Origin: Alphaproteobacteria bacterium SS10
Lineage (GTDB): Bacteria; Pseudomonadota; Alphaproteobacteria; TMED2
Length of the DNA: 38,243 nt
NCBI GenBank assembly: GCA_019192455.1
Contig: JAHCML010000007.1
Span: 60,383-98,625, forward strand
Reading direction: 5' to 3'
Below the pieces are notes generated by a model. It was not told the origin of the DNA and did not search any database. It saw nothing but the letters and a program-made list of their open reading frames with translations. Shown here one piece after another: positions 25,771 through 33,144 of this stretch (positions are counted from its first letter, which is position 1; every line of letters starts with the position of its first letter). Position numbers and translations under genes: made by a program.

Positions 25771-27078
25771 TCACTCCACTGCCGTAAGGTCGAAATTGGT
25801 CTCCGGGAAGTACTTCTTCAGACGGATGTCGGCGGTGCGGGCATGACCCTCCATCCCCTCAAGGCGAGAGATGCGGGCGGTTGCCTCGGCCACTGGTCGG
25901 GCACCGTCTTCGGTTGCCTGCTGCCAGGTGACGATCTTCATGAATTTGTGCACTGACAGGCCGCCGGTGTAACGCGCCGCGCCTGAGGTCGGGAGCACGT
26001 GGTTCGTCCCCGACGCCTTGTCCCCAAATGCTACAGTCGTCTGCTCACCAAGGAACAACGAGCCGTAGCATTTAAGGCGCCCAAGCCACCAAGGGAGGTC
26101 GTTGGCCTGAACGCTTAAATGTTCTGGTGCATATTCATCTGACGTTGCCGCCATCTCTTCGCGGTTGTCGCAAAGGATGACCTCTGCGTAATCGCGCCAA
26201 GCAGCTTCCGCATTCTCACGGTTAAGGTCAGGCAGGGTGGCGATTAGCTTTGGCACCAGGTCGATGACCTTCTCTGCCAGCGCTTCACTATCGGTCACCA
26301 ACCAGACGGGTGAGTTGTAGCCATGCTCTGCCTGCCCGACGAGGTCGGCAGCGGCAATCTCTGGATCGGCATCAGCGTCAGCCAGGATCAGGCTATCCGT
26401 GGGGCCCGCGAACATGTCGATGCCCACACGCCCAAACAGGATGCGCTTTGCCTCGGCAACGAACTGGTTACCGGGGCCAACCAGGATGTCCGACTTCGGT
26501 ACACCGAACAGGCCGAACGCCATGGCGGCGACACCCTGGACCCCGCCAAGGGCAAGGATGCTGTCGGCGCCGCAAAGGTCAGCGGTATAGAGGATGGCAG
26601 GATTGATCCCTACCTCTGGCCGGGGTGGGGAGCAGACCGCGATATGTTCACAGCCTGCAACCTTGGCCGTTGTCACCGTCATTACCGCAGAGGCAACGTG
26701 GCTGTAGCGGCCGCCGGGCACGTAGCAACCCGCAGCCTGACAGGGGATGGATTTTTGCCCAGCGGTTAGTCCCGGCACGACCTCCATCTCAAAATCCTGC
26801 AGCGTCTTACGCTGTGCTTCTGCGAAGCGGCGGACATTGTCATGGGCGAATTGAATATCGTCCTTCAGCTTCTGCGGCAGCTTCTCCGCCGCCTCACCGA
26901 TTTCATCCGGCGTGACGACTAGATTGCCCTCATACCGGTCGAACTTCTCCGCGAAGCGCTTTGCCGCATCCTCGCCGCCATCCTCAATCTCGTTGAGGAT
27001 GGACTGCACGGTTTCGGTTACTGATCCGGCATCCGTCGTGGAGGTCTTCTCAGCCTTTTTCAGATACTTCCGAGGCAT
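25771..27078 (-). CDS. hpsN: Sulfopropanediol 3-dehydrogenase HpsN (histidinol-dehydrogenase family)
   Basis: A 435-aa protein of the histidinol dehydrogenase fold: AGCYVPGGRY, GPGNQFVAEAKR, AGPTDSLILADADADP, the zinc-ligand region QAEHGYNSP, YAPEHLSVQ with the catalytic Glu-His pair and LPTSGAARYTGGLSVHKFMK. HpsN oxidises (R)-DHPS at C3 to (R)-sulfolactate with NAD. No histidine genes are near and suyAB, two dehydrogenases and a TRAP transporter are in the same operon, so HpsN is preferred over HisD. The ATG at 27078 has an AGGAGGG site eight bases upstream; the frame extends to 27138 but that part overlaps dctM. Confidence 0.83.
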   Translation of the reverse strand: MPRKYLKKAEKTSTTDAGSVTETVQSILNEIEDGGEDAAKRFAEKFDRYEGNLVVTPDEIGEAAEKLPQKLKDDIQFAHDNVRRFAEAQRKTLQDFEMEVVPGLTAGQKSIPCQAAGCYVPGGRYSHVASAVMTVTTAKVAGCEHIAVCSPPRPEVGINPAILYTADLCGADSILALGGVQGVAAMAFGLFGVPKSDILVGPGNQFVAEAKRILFGRVGIDMFAGPTDSLILADADADPEIAAADLVGQAEHGYNSPVWLVTDSEALAEKVIDLVPKLIATLPDLNRENAEAAWRDYAEVILCDNREEMAATSDEYAPEHLSVQANDLPWWLGRLKCYGSLFLGEQTTVAFGDKASGTNHVLPTSGAARYTGGLSVHKFMKIVTWQQATEDGARPVAEATARISRLEGMEGHARTADIRLKKYFPETNFDLTAVE

Positions 27079-27091
27079 CAACAAAACCCTC

Positions 27092-28423
27092 CTAGCGATA
27101 GATTTCAGGCAGCAGCGTCGTCGAGATTGCTGGCACATAGGCGATCAGCAAGGTGACGATCAGCATGAACAGCACGAACGGAATAGCGCGGTAGGCGATC
27201 TTCAATATCGACTCCCCGGTTAATCCCGAGACGACGAACAAGTTCAGTCCAAGTGGTGGGGTAATGAAACCAACGCCAAGCGCGGTGATCATCATCACGC
27301 AGAACTGGATCTCGTTCATGCCGATGCTGTCGGCCAGCGGCTTCAGGATCGGTGCCAGGATCACGATGTTTGGGGTCGTCTCCATCACGCAACCGGCGGC
27401 GATCAGGATGAACACCATCATCATGATCAGGATCCACGGCTCACTGCTGACTGAGGTCGCAACCGCCACAAAACCCTGCGGCACGCCAAGGATGGCGAGC
27501 GCCTGCGCCAGCGGGAGGGAGAAGGCGATGATCGGCAGGATCACACCATTCACCTTAGCCGAGCTGACCAGCATTGCGGGGAAGTCACTAAGCTTCAGCG
27601 TCTTCAGGATGAAGCCCATGCAGATGGTGACCACCACGGCAACGGCACCGGCCTCGGTCGGCGTCAGGCGGCCAGAGAAGATGCCGTAGAAGATGATGCC
27701 CGGCACGATGAAGGCATACCAACCGGACTTAAGCGCCCGGACGACATTGCTACCCCATTCAGCAAAGCTCAGATTACCACCACCTTCCCAGCCGGTTAGG
27801 CGGTTCATGATGATGTTGGTTGCAAGGATTGAGAGCAGGATCGCGACGCCTGGGATCACCGCTGCGATAAACAGGGTGGAGGCCGAGATACCAAGGACCA
27901 GACCAATAATGATGTAGGCGATCGAGGGCGGGATCAGAATGCCGGTACAGGCACCAGCAGCAACCAACGCACAGGCATAGGGGCGCGGGTATCCAGATTC
28001 CACCAGACGCGCGATGGTCATCCGACCAACCGCCGCCGCCCCCGCAGCGTCAGAGCCAGAGATGGCCGAGAACATGCCGCATACCAAAACGGTGGCAGAG
28101 CCAAAGCCGCCCTTGGCGAACTGGGTTAGCGCTTCCGCTACATCGAGGAACTTACGGCTCAGCCCGGTCCGGACCAGCACGTCACCGGTCAGGATGAACA
28201 GTGGAACCGCCGTCAGGGCAAAGTGATCGATGCCGTGAAACAGGCTCTCACCAACCAGAGAGAGCGGCAGGGCGCCAGACATGATCAGCATCAGAATGGC
28301 GGAGGCACCGATGGAGGCCCAAACCGGAACGGCGAGGGCAATCAGCACCACAAAGAGCATCACCGGCGCATAGAAGTCCCAGCCAAGCTCGATGGTTTGA
28401 GTTTGAAGTTGATTCCAAAGCAT
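27092..28423 (-). CDS. dctM: TRAP transporter large permease (DctM-like)
   Basis: A 443-aa membrane protein with about twelve hydrophobic segments and the DctM motifs HFALTAVPLFILTGDVL, SGSDAAGAAAVGRM (the gate-like SG(S/T)xxAxxxA) and ALVAAGACTGILIPPSIAYII. It is the sodium-coupled transport subunit of a TRAP importer. The gene begins 9 bp after dctQ and ends 13 bp before hpsN. In DHPS degraders the HpsKLM TRAP system imports the sulfonate, the most likely role here. Confidence 0.9.
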   Translation of the reverse strand: MLWNQLQTQTIELGWDFYAPVMLFVVLIALAVPVWASIGASAILMLIMSGALPLSLVGESLFHGIDHFALTAVPLFILTGDVLVRTGLSRKFLDVAEALTQFAKGGFGSATVLVCGMFSAISGSDAAGAAAVGRMTIARLVESGYPRPYACALVAAGACTGILIPPSIAYIIIGLVLGISASTLFIAAVIPGVAILLSILATNIIMNRLTGWEGGGNLSFAEWGSNVVRALKSGWYAFIVPGIIFYGIFSGRLTPTEAGAVAVVVTICMGFILKTLKLSDFPAMLVSSAKVNGVILPIIAFSLPLAQALAILGVPQGFVAVATSVSSEPWILIMMMVFILIAAGCVMETTPNIVILAPILKPLADSIGMNEIQFCVMMITALGVGFITPPLGLNLFVVSGLTGESILKIAYRAIPFVLFMLIVTLLIAYVPAISTTLLPEIYR

Positions 28424-28432
28424 GGCGGTTCC

Positions 28433-28948
28433 TCAATCAAAGAGCTTGTCGCCCTCGTACACCTCACGCCCGCCGAGCAGGTCTTTGATGTCACGAAGGA
28501 AAGATTGGAAAAGGCGAAGCATCACCAGCGCAAAGCCGATGGGTACCGCCGAGAGGAACCAGACCTGGGAGATCCGCAGGCCATGGGTAACTGATCCGAA
28601 CTTCGCCGAGACGAGCACCGTCTCAAACGACCAGTAGAGCGCCACAATCGCGACCCCGAACATGACCAGATCACCGAAGATGTAGAGCAGGGCCTTAACC
28701 CGCCGCCCGACATATTGGAGGATCACATCAATCCGGATATGCGCCCGCTCACGCACCGCCGAGGCAGCACCGATCCAGGCAAGGTAGATAAAGGAATATC
28801 GGACGATCTCCTCACCCCAGATGGATGAGTAGGCAAAGACTTCGCGTCGTACGACTTCGATGAACATCGTTGCGACCAGCATTGAGTAGAAGACGAGCAG
28901 GGCCCATCGTTCTGCATTGCGGTCCAACGCTGCGATAAAGCGCGGCAT
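28433..28948 (-). CDS. dctQ: TRAP transporter small permease (DctQ-like)
   Basis: A 171-aa protein with four membrane segments; RREVFAYSSIWGEEIVRYSFIYLAWIGAASAVRE contains the family's W(x)EE and FxYLxWIGA pattern. It binds the DctM subunit in the inner membrane. A GGAGAG ribosome site precedes the ATG at 28948. It is separated from dctP by about 100 bp with two hairpins. Confidence 0.88.
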   Translation of the reverse strand: MPRFIAALDRNAERWALLVFYSMLVATMFIEVVRREVFAYSSIWGEEIVRYSFIYLAWIGAASAVRERAHIRIDVILQYVGRRVKALLYIFGDLVMFGVAIVALYWSFETVLVSAKFGSVTHGLRISQVWFLSAVPIGFALVMLRLFQSFLRDIKDLLGGREVYEGDKLFD

Positions 28949-28989
28949 GGGACTCTCCAGTTAAGCGGAGCGGTTTTTTGGCAAGCACA

Positions 28990-29042
28990 CCCGCCATTCT
29001 TCGGGCGGGGAAGAGTGGGGCCGGCAAACTAGCGCCAGCCCC
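28990..29042 (-). other. Two tandem hairpins between dctP and dctQ
   Basis: Reading the minus strand, an inverted repeat of 9 bp (29042-29034 with 29025-29017, one G-U pair, 8-nt loop) starts eight bases after the dctP stop, followed by a second 6-bp GC stem (29009-29004 with 28995-28990, 8-nt loop). Neither is followed by a T-run, so they are probably not terminators. They resemble 3' stabilising or processing structures that let the binding protein be made in excess over the permeases. Confidence 0.6.
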
Positions 29043-29050
29043 GAACTCAC

Positions 29051-30202
29051 TTAGGCATCGTGAACGTAGAAACGTCCCTTGGTGCTTGCGGCTTCTTCAA
29101 GCTTGGCAAAGGTATCCATGGAACCAGCAAGGTCGACCTTGAATTTGTCCCATTCGGAACGCTGGTAACCACCAGCTTCTTGCCACTCACCCAACTGATC
29201 TTGGTTCAGCTGGTGGAACTCAACACTGGCTTTCGCCAGCTCTGCCATCGCGTAAGCGCGGGCCGATGGAACCTTGGCGAGGTTCTGGTGGGCGGTTAGC
29301 TCACCGGCGAACTCGATACCAGCTTGAACATCAGCCGGCAGGGAGTTGAACCATTCCAAGTTCACCGAGAAGACCTGGCTGTCAGGCACAGCCTGGGTAA
29401 AGGTCACATGGCTCAGGATGTCTTTGAAGCCAAAGACAAACAGCGCACCAACCGATGGATCAAGGGCATCAGCGACACCTTGCTTGATCGCCGATGGGGT
29501 CTCACCCCAGGCAACTGGCGTCGGGTTGGCACCGACCATCCGGTAGTATTGCTGCAGCATAGCTGAGCCTGGAACGCGGAACTTAACGCCCGACAGATCA
29601 CCAGGGGTCAGGACCTTGTTGCCGCCACGGCGAACCGCAACAACCCGTGGGTCGATCACTACATAGAACAGGGCCTTAAAGCCGGAGGCTTCAATCTTCG
29701 GGTGCACCTCAGTCTTCCACGCATCGGAGGAGACCAAGTTGGTGAAGCGCTGATTGGAACCGCAGAAATACGGCATGTTGATCAGGTCAACGACGCTGGC
29801 AAAGGGTGCGAAGTTGGACAGGGAGTGCTGGGCACATTGGATCGTGCCGGTCTGCACGGCCTGGGCCAGGGCACCACCGGCGCCGAGCTGACCACCGGGG
29901 GCAAGCTTCACATAGACTTTGCCGTTGGTGGCGTTCTGAATGTTCTCTTTAAGGTCGAGCTGCATGATCGGATAGCTGCGCGATGCCCCGAGGACATAGG
30001 CAGTTGCAATCGTCATGGTGTGCTCAGCGGCGCTCTCACGCTCCCGCTCTTCTTTAGCGGTTTGCGCGGCGGCTTCTTCCGACCACAGCGTACCCGCTGC
30101 GCCAGCAACCAAGGCCGCGGTAAACGCGCCGGTGCTGCTCAGCTTTAGGAAATTACGCCGCTCGGCTGATTGAATGTTATCCGGTGACCTCTTGTCGGTC
30201 AT
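29051..30202 (-). CDS. dctP: TRAP transporter substrate-binding protein (DctP-like), Tat-exported
   Basis: A 383-aa periplasmic binding protein. The N-terminus has a twin-arginine signal (RRNFLKLSSTG, then a hydrophobic stretch and AAA cleavage region near residue 47). The mature protein has DctP-family segments such as KLAPGGQLGAGGALAQAVQTGTIQ, and GVKFRVPGSAMLQQYYRMVGANPT containing the arginine (KFRVPG) that binds a carboxylate or, here, probably a sulfonate. GGAGGA lies eight bases before the ATG. It overlaps the upstream 83-aa gene by 26 bp. The substrate is inferred from the operon to be DHPS or sulfolactate. Confidence 0.88.
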   Translation of the reverse strand: MTDKRSPDNIQSAERRNFLKLSSTGAFTAALVAGAAGTLWSEEAAAQTAKEERERESAAEHTMTIATAYVLGASRSYPIMQLDLKENIQNATNGKVYVKLAPGGQLGAGGALAQAVQTGTIQCAQHSLSNFAPFASVVDLINMPYFCGSNQRFTNLVSSDAWKTEVHPKIEASGFKALFYVVIDPRVVAVRRGGNKVLTPGDLSGVKFRVPGSAMLQQYYRMVGANPTPVAWGETPSAIKQGVADALDPSVGALFVFGFKDILSHVTFTQAVPDSQVFSVNLEWFNSLPADVQAGIEFAGELTAHQNLAKVPSARAYAMAELAKASVEFHQLNQDQLGEWQEAGGYQRSEWDKFKVDLAGSMDTFAKLEEAASTKGRFYVHDA

Positions 30203-30428
30203 TTTGGTTCTCCTCCCTGTTTGGAATATCGGTGCCGTCGGCGCTGTTCATGCGCTCTAGTATCAGCACGCCAATCACGAAAGAGACGCAGGCCCCGAAC
30301 AGGACCACCATTTCTGTGACATCACCGAGGAAGCCCGATTTAAACGCGGCACCCATGGTGACGTTGCCCACAAAGACGGCGAACAGGATGCCAGCGATGA
30401 CGAAAGCCAACCCTTTTCCCTGTTTCAT
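30177..30428 (-). CDS. Small two-helix membrane protein, first gene of the hps/suy operon
   Basis: An 83-aa protein with two hydrophobic segments (about residues 8-24 and 39-57) and a polar C-terminus (NREENQNDRQE). The ATG at 30428 has an excellent AAGGAG ribosome site, six to seven bases away, and lies directly downstream of the operator/promoter region, which makes it the leader gene of the operon. Its end overlaps dctP by 26 bp. I do not recognise the family; a TRAP-associated accessory membrane protein is possible but unproven. Confidence 0.65.
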   Translation of the reverse strand: MKQGKGLAFVIAGILFAVFVGNVTMGAAFKSGFLGDVTEMVVLFGACVSFVIGVLILERMNSADGTDIPNREENQNDRQEVTG

Positions 30429-30458
30429 TATTCTTCTCCTTGGCTTCGTGATCTGAGC

Positions 30459-30487
30459 TTTGTAAGCGCTTACATTGCCTGATGCAA
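30459..30487 (-). promoter_or_regulatory. Candidate promoter of the hps/suy operon
   Basis: On the minus strand TTGCAT (30487-30482) and TACAAA (30464-30459) are 17 bp apart, a sigma-70-like arrangement with four matches in the second hexamer. Both hexamers overlap the two palindromes assigned to the LacI-family regulator. The 83-aa gene starts about 30 bp further on. Confidence 0.45.
30461..30474. promoter_or_regulatory. LacI-family operator O1 (perfect palindrome)
   Basis: TGTAAGCGCTTACA is a perfect 14-bp palindrome with the central CG typical of LacI/GalR operators (AANCGNTT-like core). It lies between divergent lacI-type regulator and the hps/suy operon, overlapping the candidate -10 region of the operon. 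Confidence 0.8.
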
Positions 30488-30496
30488 GCGCTTACA
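30483..30496. promoter_or_regulatory. LacI-family operator O2 (one mismatch)
   Basis: TGCAAGCGCTTACA repeats O1 with one base changed. Its centre is exactly 22 bp from that of O1, two helical turns, so two repressor dimers would sit on the same face of the DNA. It overlaps the candidate -35 region of the operon. Confidence 0.78.
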
Positions 30497-30551
30497 TTAG
30501 AAATGCTTGCTCCTTATTCACATCCACGCCCGCGCTCTTTAGTTTCAAGGA

Positions 30552-31565
30552 ATGGCTCAAGCCCAGAAACCAACCATCAATGATGTCGCCCGCGCCGCCG
30601 GTGTCTCCACGGCGACGGTCTCGCGCTGCGTGAATGAACCCGACCGGGTGTTGAGCGCTACCCGCGATAAGGTGATGAAGGCGGTTGAGCAGCTTGGCTA
30701 CACACCGGATTTTGGCGGCCGGGCCCTCGCATCCCGGCGCACCAACACCGTGGGCGCGGTCATCCCGACGATGGAGAACGCGATCTTCGCCCGGGGCGTT
30801 CAGTCGTTTCAGGAAGTGTTGTCCGATGCCGGGGTCACCCTACTGGTCGCCAGCTCCGGTTATGATGAAGAGCAGGAGATGGCGCAGATTAAGGCGCTAA
30901 TCGCCAGGGGGGCTGACGGCCTTCTGCTTATTGGCACTGCCCGACCCCAGACGACCTATGATTTCCTCCGCCAGCGGGGCGTGCCCTATGTGCTGGCCTG
31001 GAATATGGGTAAGACGGATGAACATTTCGTTGGCTTCGACAACGCCCGGGCTGCCGCTGACCTGACGGCCAAGGTCATTGGCCTCGGCCATAAGCGGATT
31101 GCGATGATCGCCGGCCTAACAGCGATGAATGATCGGGCCGCTGACCGGGTGCAGGGGGTGTGCGACGGCATGCGGCTGGCTGGCCTTGATGCCACCGCAC
31201 TCCGGGTGATTGAGGCGCCCTATACCTTCCAGGATGGCAGCGAAGCCTTTGATCAATTGATGAAGTCCAGCCAACGCCCAACCGCTGTGATTTGCGGTAA
31301 CGATGTGCTGGCCGTGGGTGCGATTAGCCGGGCGAAAGAGCTCAAGCTTCGCGTGCCAGAGGATGTGTCCATCACCGGCTTCGATGACATCGACATCTCC
31401 ACCTTTGTTGAGCCGGCATTAACCACTGTCCATGTCCCCCATCGCCGCATGGGGTGGGCCGCGGCCGAACAATTGCTGCACCTGATCAATGGCGAGCCGG
31501 CAACGTCAAAAGTCGAAATCGAAACCGAAATCATCATGCGCCAATCCCTAGGTCCAGTTGGCTAA
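30552..31565 (+). CDS. LacI-family transcriptional regulator of the sulfonate operon
   Basis: A 337-aa regulator. Residues 8-56 form the LacI helix-turn-helix and hinge (TINDVARAAGVSTATVSRCVN, with the YxPDFGGRALAS hinge helix region), followed by a periplasmic-binding-like ligand domain (GAVIPTMENAIFARGVQ, GFDNARAAADLTAKV, SITGFDDIDISTFVEPALTTV). It is divergent from the hps/suy operon with two operators in between, so it most likely represses that operon until a pathway intermediate such as DHPS or sulfolactate binds. The inducer is inferred. The ATG at 30552 follows AAGG directly, a close ribosome-site spacing. Confidence 0.9.
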   Translation: MAQAQKPTINDVARAAGVSTATVSRCVNEPDRVLSATRDKVMKAVEQLGYTPDFGGRALASRRTNTVGAVIPTMENAIFARGVQSFQEVLSDAGVTLLVASSGYDEEQEMAQIKALIARGADGLLLIGTARPQTTYDFLRQRGVPYVLAWNMGKTDEHFVGFDNARAAADLTAKVIGLGHKRIAMIAGLTAMNDRAADRVQGVCDGMRLAGLDATALRVIEAPYTFQDGSEAFDQLMKSSQRPTAVICGNDVLAVGAISRAKELKLRVPEDVSITGFDDIDISTFVEPALTTVHVPHRRMGWAAAEQLLHLINGEPATSKVEIETEIIMRQSLGPVG

Positions 31566-31605
31566 GACACTAGCCTTCCGCCGCGCGAGAAGAGGAAACC
31601 ATCCC

Positions 31606-32010
31606 ATGTACAAAAAGATCATCGTCGCCCTATCGCTTGAGCATCAGATCGCCGATCGTGCCCTCACCGCCGCAAAGGCGCTGGCCGATGATGGGGCCGA
31701 AATCATCGCGGTTCATGTCACCGAACCATTGCAGGGATCAGTCCGGGTTTTCATCTCGGATGAGGATTTGGGCAAGGTGCAGGCGGCAACGGCCGACATG
31801 CTAGCCGAACGCCTACAGGGCCATACCGGCATCACCTCTGTGATCTTGGAAGGCAAGGCTGGCCAAGCGCTGTCGGATTATGCGGCCAAGGTCAGCGCCG
31901 ACTGCATCGTCGTCGGCTCGCACAAGCCAGGATTAAGCGATCACCTGCTGGGCTCCACCGCCTCCCGCATCGCCCGCCACGCCCCCTGCTCGGTGCATGT
32001 GCTGCGTTAG
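31606..32010 (+). CDS. Universal stress protein (UspA family)
   Basis: A 134-aa UspA-fold protein: MYKKIIVALSLEHQIADRAL at the N-terminus and VVGSHKPGLSDHLLGSTASRI at the C-terminus, the G-2x-G-9x-G(S/T) ATP-binding motif (cited for its glycine/serine spacing), ending HAPCSVHVLR. Start is the ATG at 31606 with AGAGGAAA upstream; the frame extends back to 31558 and overlaps the regulator. It lies 40 bp after lacI and may be co-transcribed. It is the last host gene before the integrated element. Confidence 0.85.
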   Translation: MYKKIIVALSLEHQIADRALTAAKALADDGAEIIAVHVTEPLQGSVRVFISDEDLGKVQAATADMLAERLQGHTGITSVILEGKAGQALSDYAAKVSADCIVVGSHKPGLSDHLLGSTASRIARHAPCSVHVLR

Positions 32011-32034
32011 TCGTCGATGACTGGGCAAATGGAG

Positions 32035-32053
32035 TGGCGTCCCCGGCGGGATT
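32035..32053 (-). repeat. Candidate attachment site: tRNA-Arg 3'-end remnant
   Basis: TGGCGTCCCCGGCGGGATT reads on the minus strand as the last 19 bases of a tRNA: a T-stem half CCCGC, acceptor half CGGGGAC, discriminator G and CCA. This end fits alphaproteobacterial tRNA-Arg(CCU), whose 5' acceptor is often GTCCCCG. The homology stops before the T-loop, and no tRNA body follows, as expected for an att duplicate. It lies between the last host gene and the integrase. From recall of tRNA sequences, not a search. Confidence 0.5.
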
Positions 32054-32082
32054 GTCATGTGGGTTTTAAGTTATTGTTTTAT

Positions 32083-33144
32083 CTAGTCTTTTCCGGCTGC
32101 GTGTCGCACTTTTTCGGAAAGGTGCGACACTTTTTTGATTTTATCCATGGCGGAATTGGCGATCCGGTCGCGTCGGGCGGCCTTGGTGTAGCGCTGAACC
32201 TCGGCGATTGTCTGGTGGCCGGTGACGCTCATAACCTCGTGGTCGGTGCCGCCAGCCTCGGCGATTGTGTCCGACATGGATTTGCGCAAACCGTGGGCCG
32301 AGCAGTGGTTTAGCCCGGCGGCATCACATACCGCGCGGAAGTAATTCCCGAAGCCAGCATCGGAAAACGCCTTGCCCGATTGGGTGACGAGAAACGTCAA
32401 TCGATCGGCCGGCACCTGATCCAATTCATGTTGCAAGGCCGGGTGAATGGGGACACTGACCCGTTGTTTGGTCTTATGCTGTTTGTAGTCGATCCGACCG
32501 TTCTTTACGTGCTGGCGACCCATGCGGACGACATCACCGCGACGGGCGGCGAGATAGTAGAGCAGCGCATAGGCCAAGCGCTCGCGTGATCCACTCGGCC
32601 AGTGGCGTTCGAATTGCGCGCGCTCGGCCGGGGTCCAGCTATGGAAGCCGTCGGTCTTGGCGGAGAACCGCTTTACTGATTTGGCCGGGTTGTGTTCGAG
32701 GTAATCCTGTTCGCATGCCCAATCGAAGAGGACCGATAGCGCCTTTAACATGGCGTTACCCATGGATGGGGTCGCCGAACGTTCATCGCGCCAGCGGCGG
32801 ATATGGCGAGGCTTTAGCAGTTTGATCGGGTTCTCTTTCCCCGGTATCTCGTTATAGAAGCGGGTGCGCTGTTTCTTGGTTGCATCACCCAGTGCGGCCC
32901 AGGCGGCCGATTGGTAGTATTCGCGGATCAGCCAGCCGAGCGAGCCCTTGACGACGCCCTGTTCGCGGCCCCCTTGGCCGTCAAGGCAACGTTGGTATTC
33001 GCGCGCGAAATCAGGGTCGCCCGGGGCCGGTAAGCGGATGCGGTTTTGGCCGCGCTTCCTGAAATAGTAACGATCGTTGCCGTGTCGATCCGGCTCGAAC
33101 GATACGTATTTGATGCCGATTTTGCCCATTAGCTCGCGTCCCAC
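32083..33144 (-). CDS. int: Tyrosine recombinase (phage integrase)
   Basis: A 353-aa integrase. The catalytic set is visible: box I arginine at R201/R202 (LAARRGDVV), lysine in KTKQRVSVP, H284xxR287 (HGLRKS), H310 (GHQTIAEV) and the tyrosine nucleophile Y319 in QRYTKAA. The N-terminal part (residues 60-160) looks like a SAM-like core-binding domain. The GTG at 33144 has an AAGGGGG site six bases upstream; the ATG at 33129 overlaps the preceding stop as TAATG and is the alternative. It would insert and excise the element at the attachment site. Its last 17 codons hold a terminator-like hairpin on the other strand. Confidence 0.92.
   Translation of the reverse strand: MGRELMGKIGIKYVSFEPDRHGNDRYYFRKRGQNRIRLPAPGDPDFAREYQRCLDGQGGREQGVVKGSLGWLIREYYQSAAWAALGDATKKQRTRFYNEIPGKENPIKLLKPRHIRRWRDERSATPSMGNAMLKALSVLFDWACEQDYLEHNPAKSVKRFSAKTDGFHSWTPAERAQFERHWPSGSRERLAYALLYYLAARRGDVVRMGRQHVKNGRIDYKQHKTKQRVSVPIHPALQHELDQVPADRLTFLVTQSGKAFSDAGFGNYFRAVCDAAGLNHCSAHGLRKSMSDTIAEAGGTDHEVMSVTGHQTIAEVQRYTKAARRDRIANSAMDKIKKVSHLSEKVRHAAGKD
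32101..32136 (+). terminator. Terminator-like hairpin inside the integrase 3' end
   Basis: GTGTCGCAC (32101-32109) and GTGCGACAC (32122-32130) form a perfect 9-bp stem with a 12-nt loop, followed by TTTTTT (32131-32136) on the plus strand. It would stop plus-strand transcription arriving from lacI-uspA before it runs antisense into int. On the minus strand no T-run follows. The same bases encode the KVSHLSEKVRHAA end of the integrase. Confidence 0.7.

Noticed and set aside
25339-25956. 205-aa plus-strand open frame across the SDR and hpsN junction
   Set aside because: Antisense to two well-supported coupled genes, low-complexity composition and no recognisable domain.
25771-27078. Histidinol dehydrogenase (hisD)
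   Set aside because: The fold is the same, but the operon holds suyAB, a TRAP transporter and two dehydrogenases and no histidine genes; HpsN fits better.
32011-32082. A complete tRNA gene between uspA and int
   Set aside because: Only the 3' end pattern is present; no anticodon arm or D-arm can be formed from the adjacent bases.
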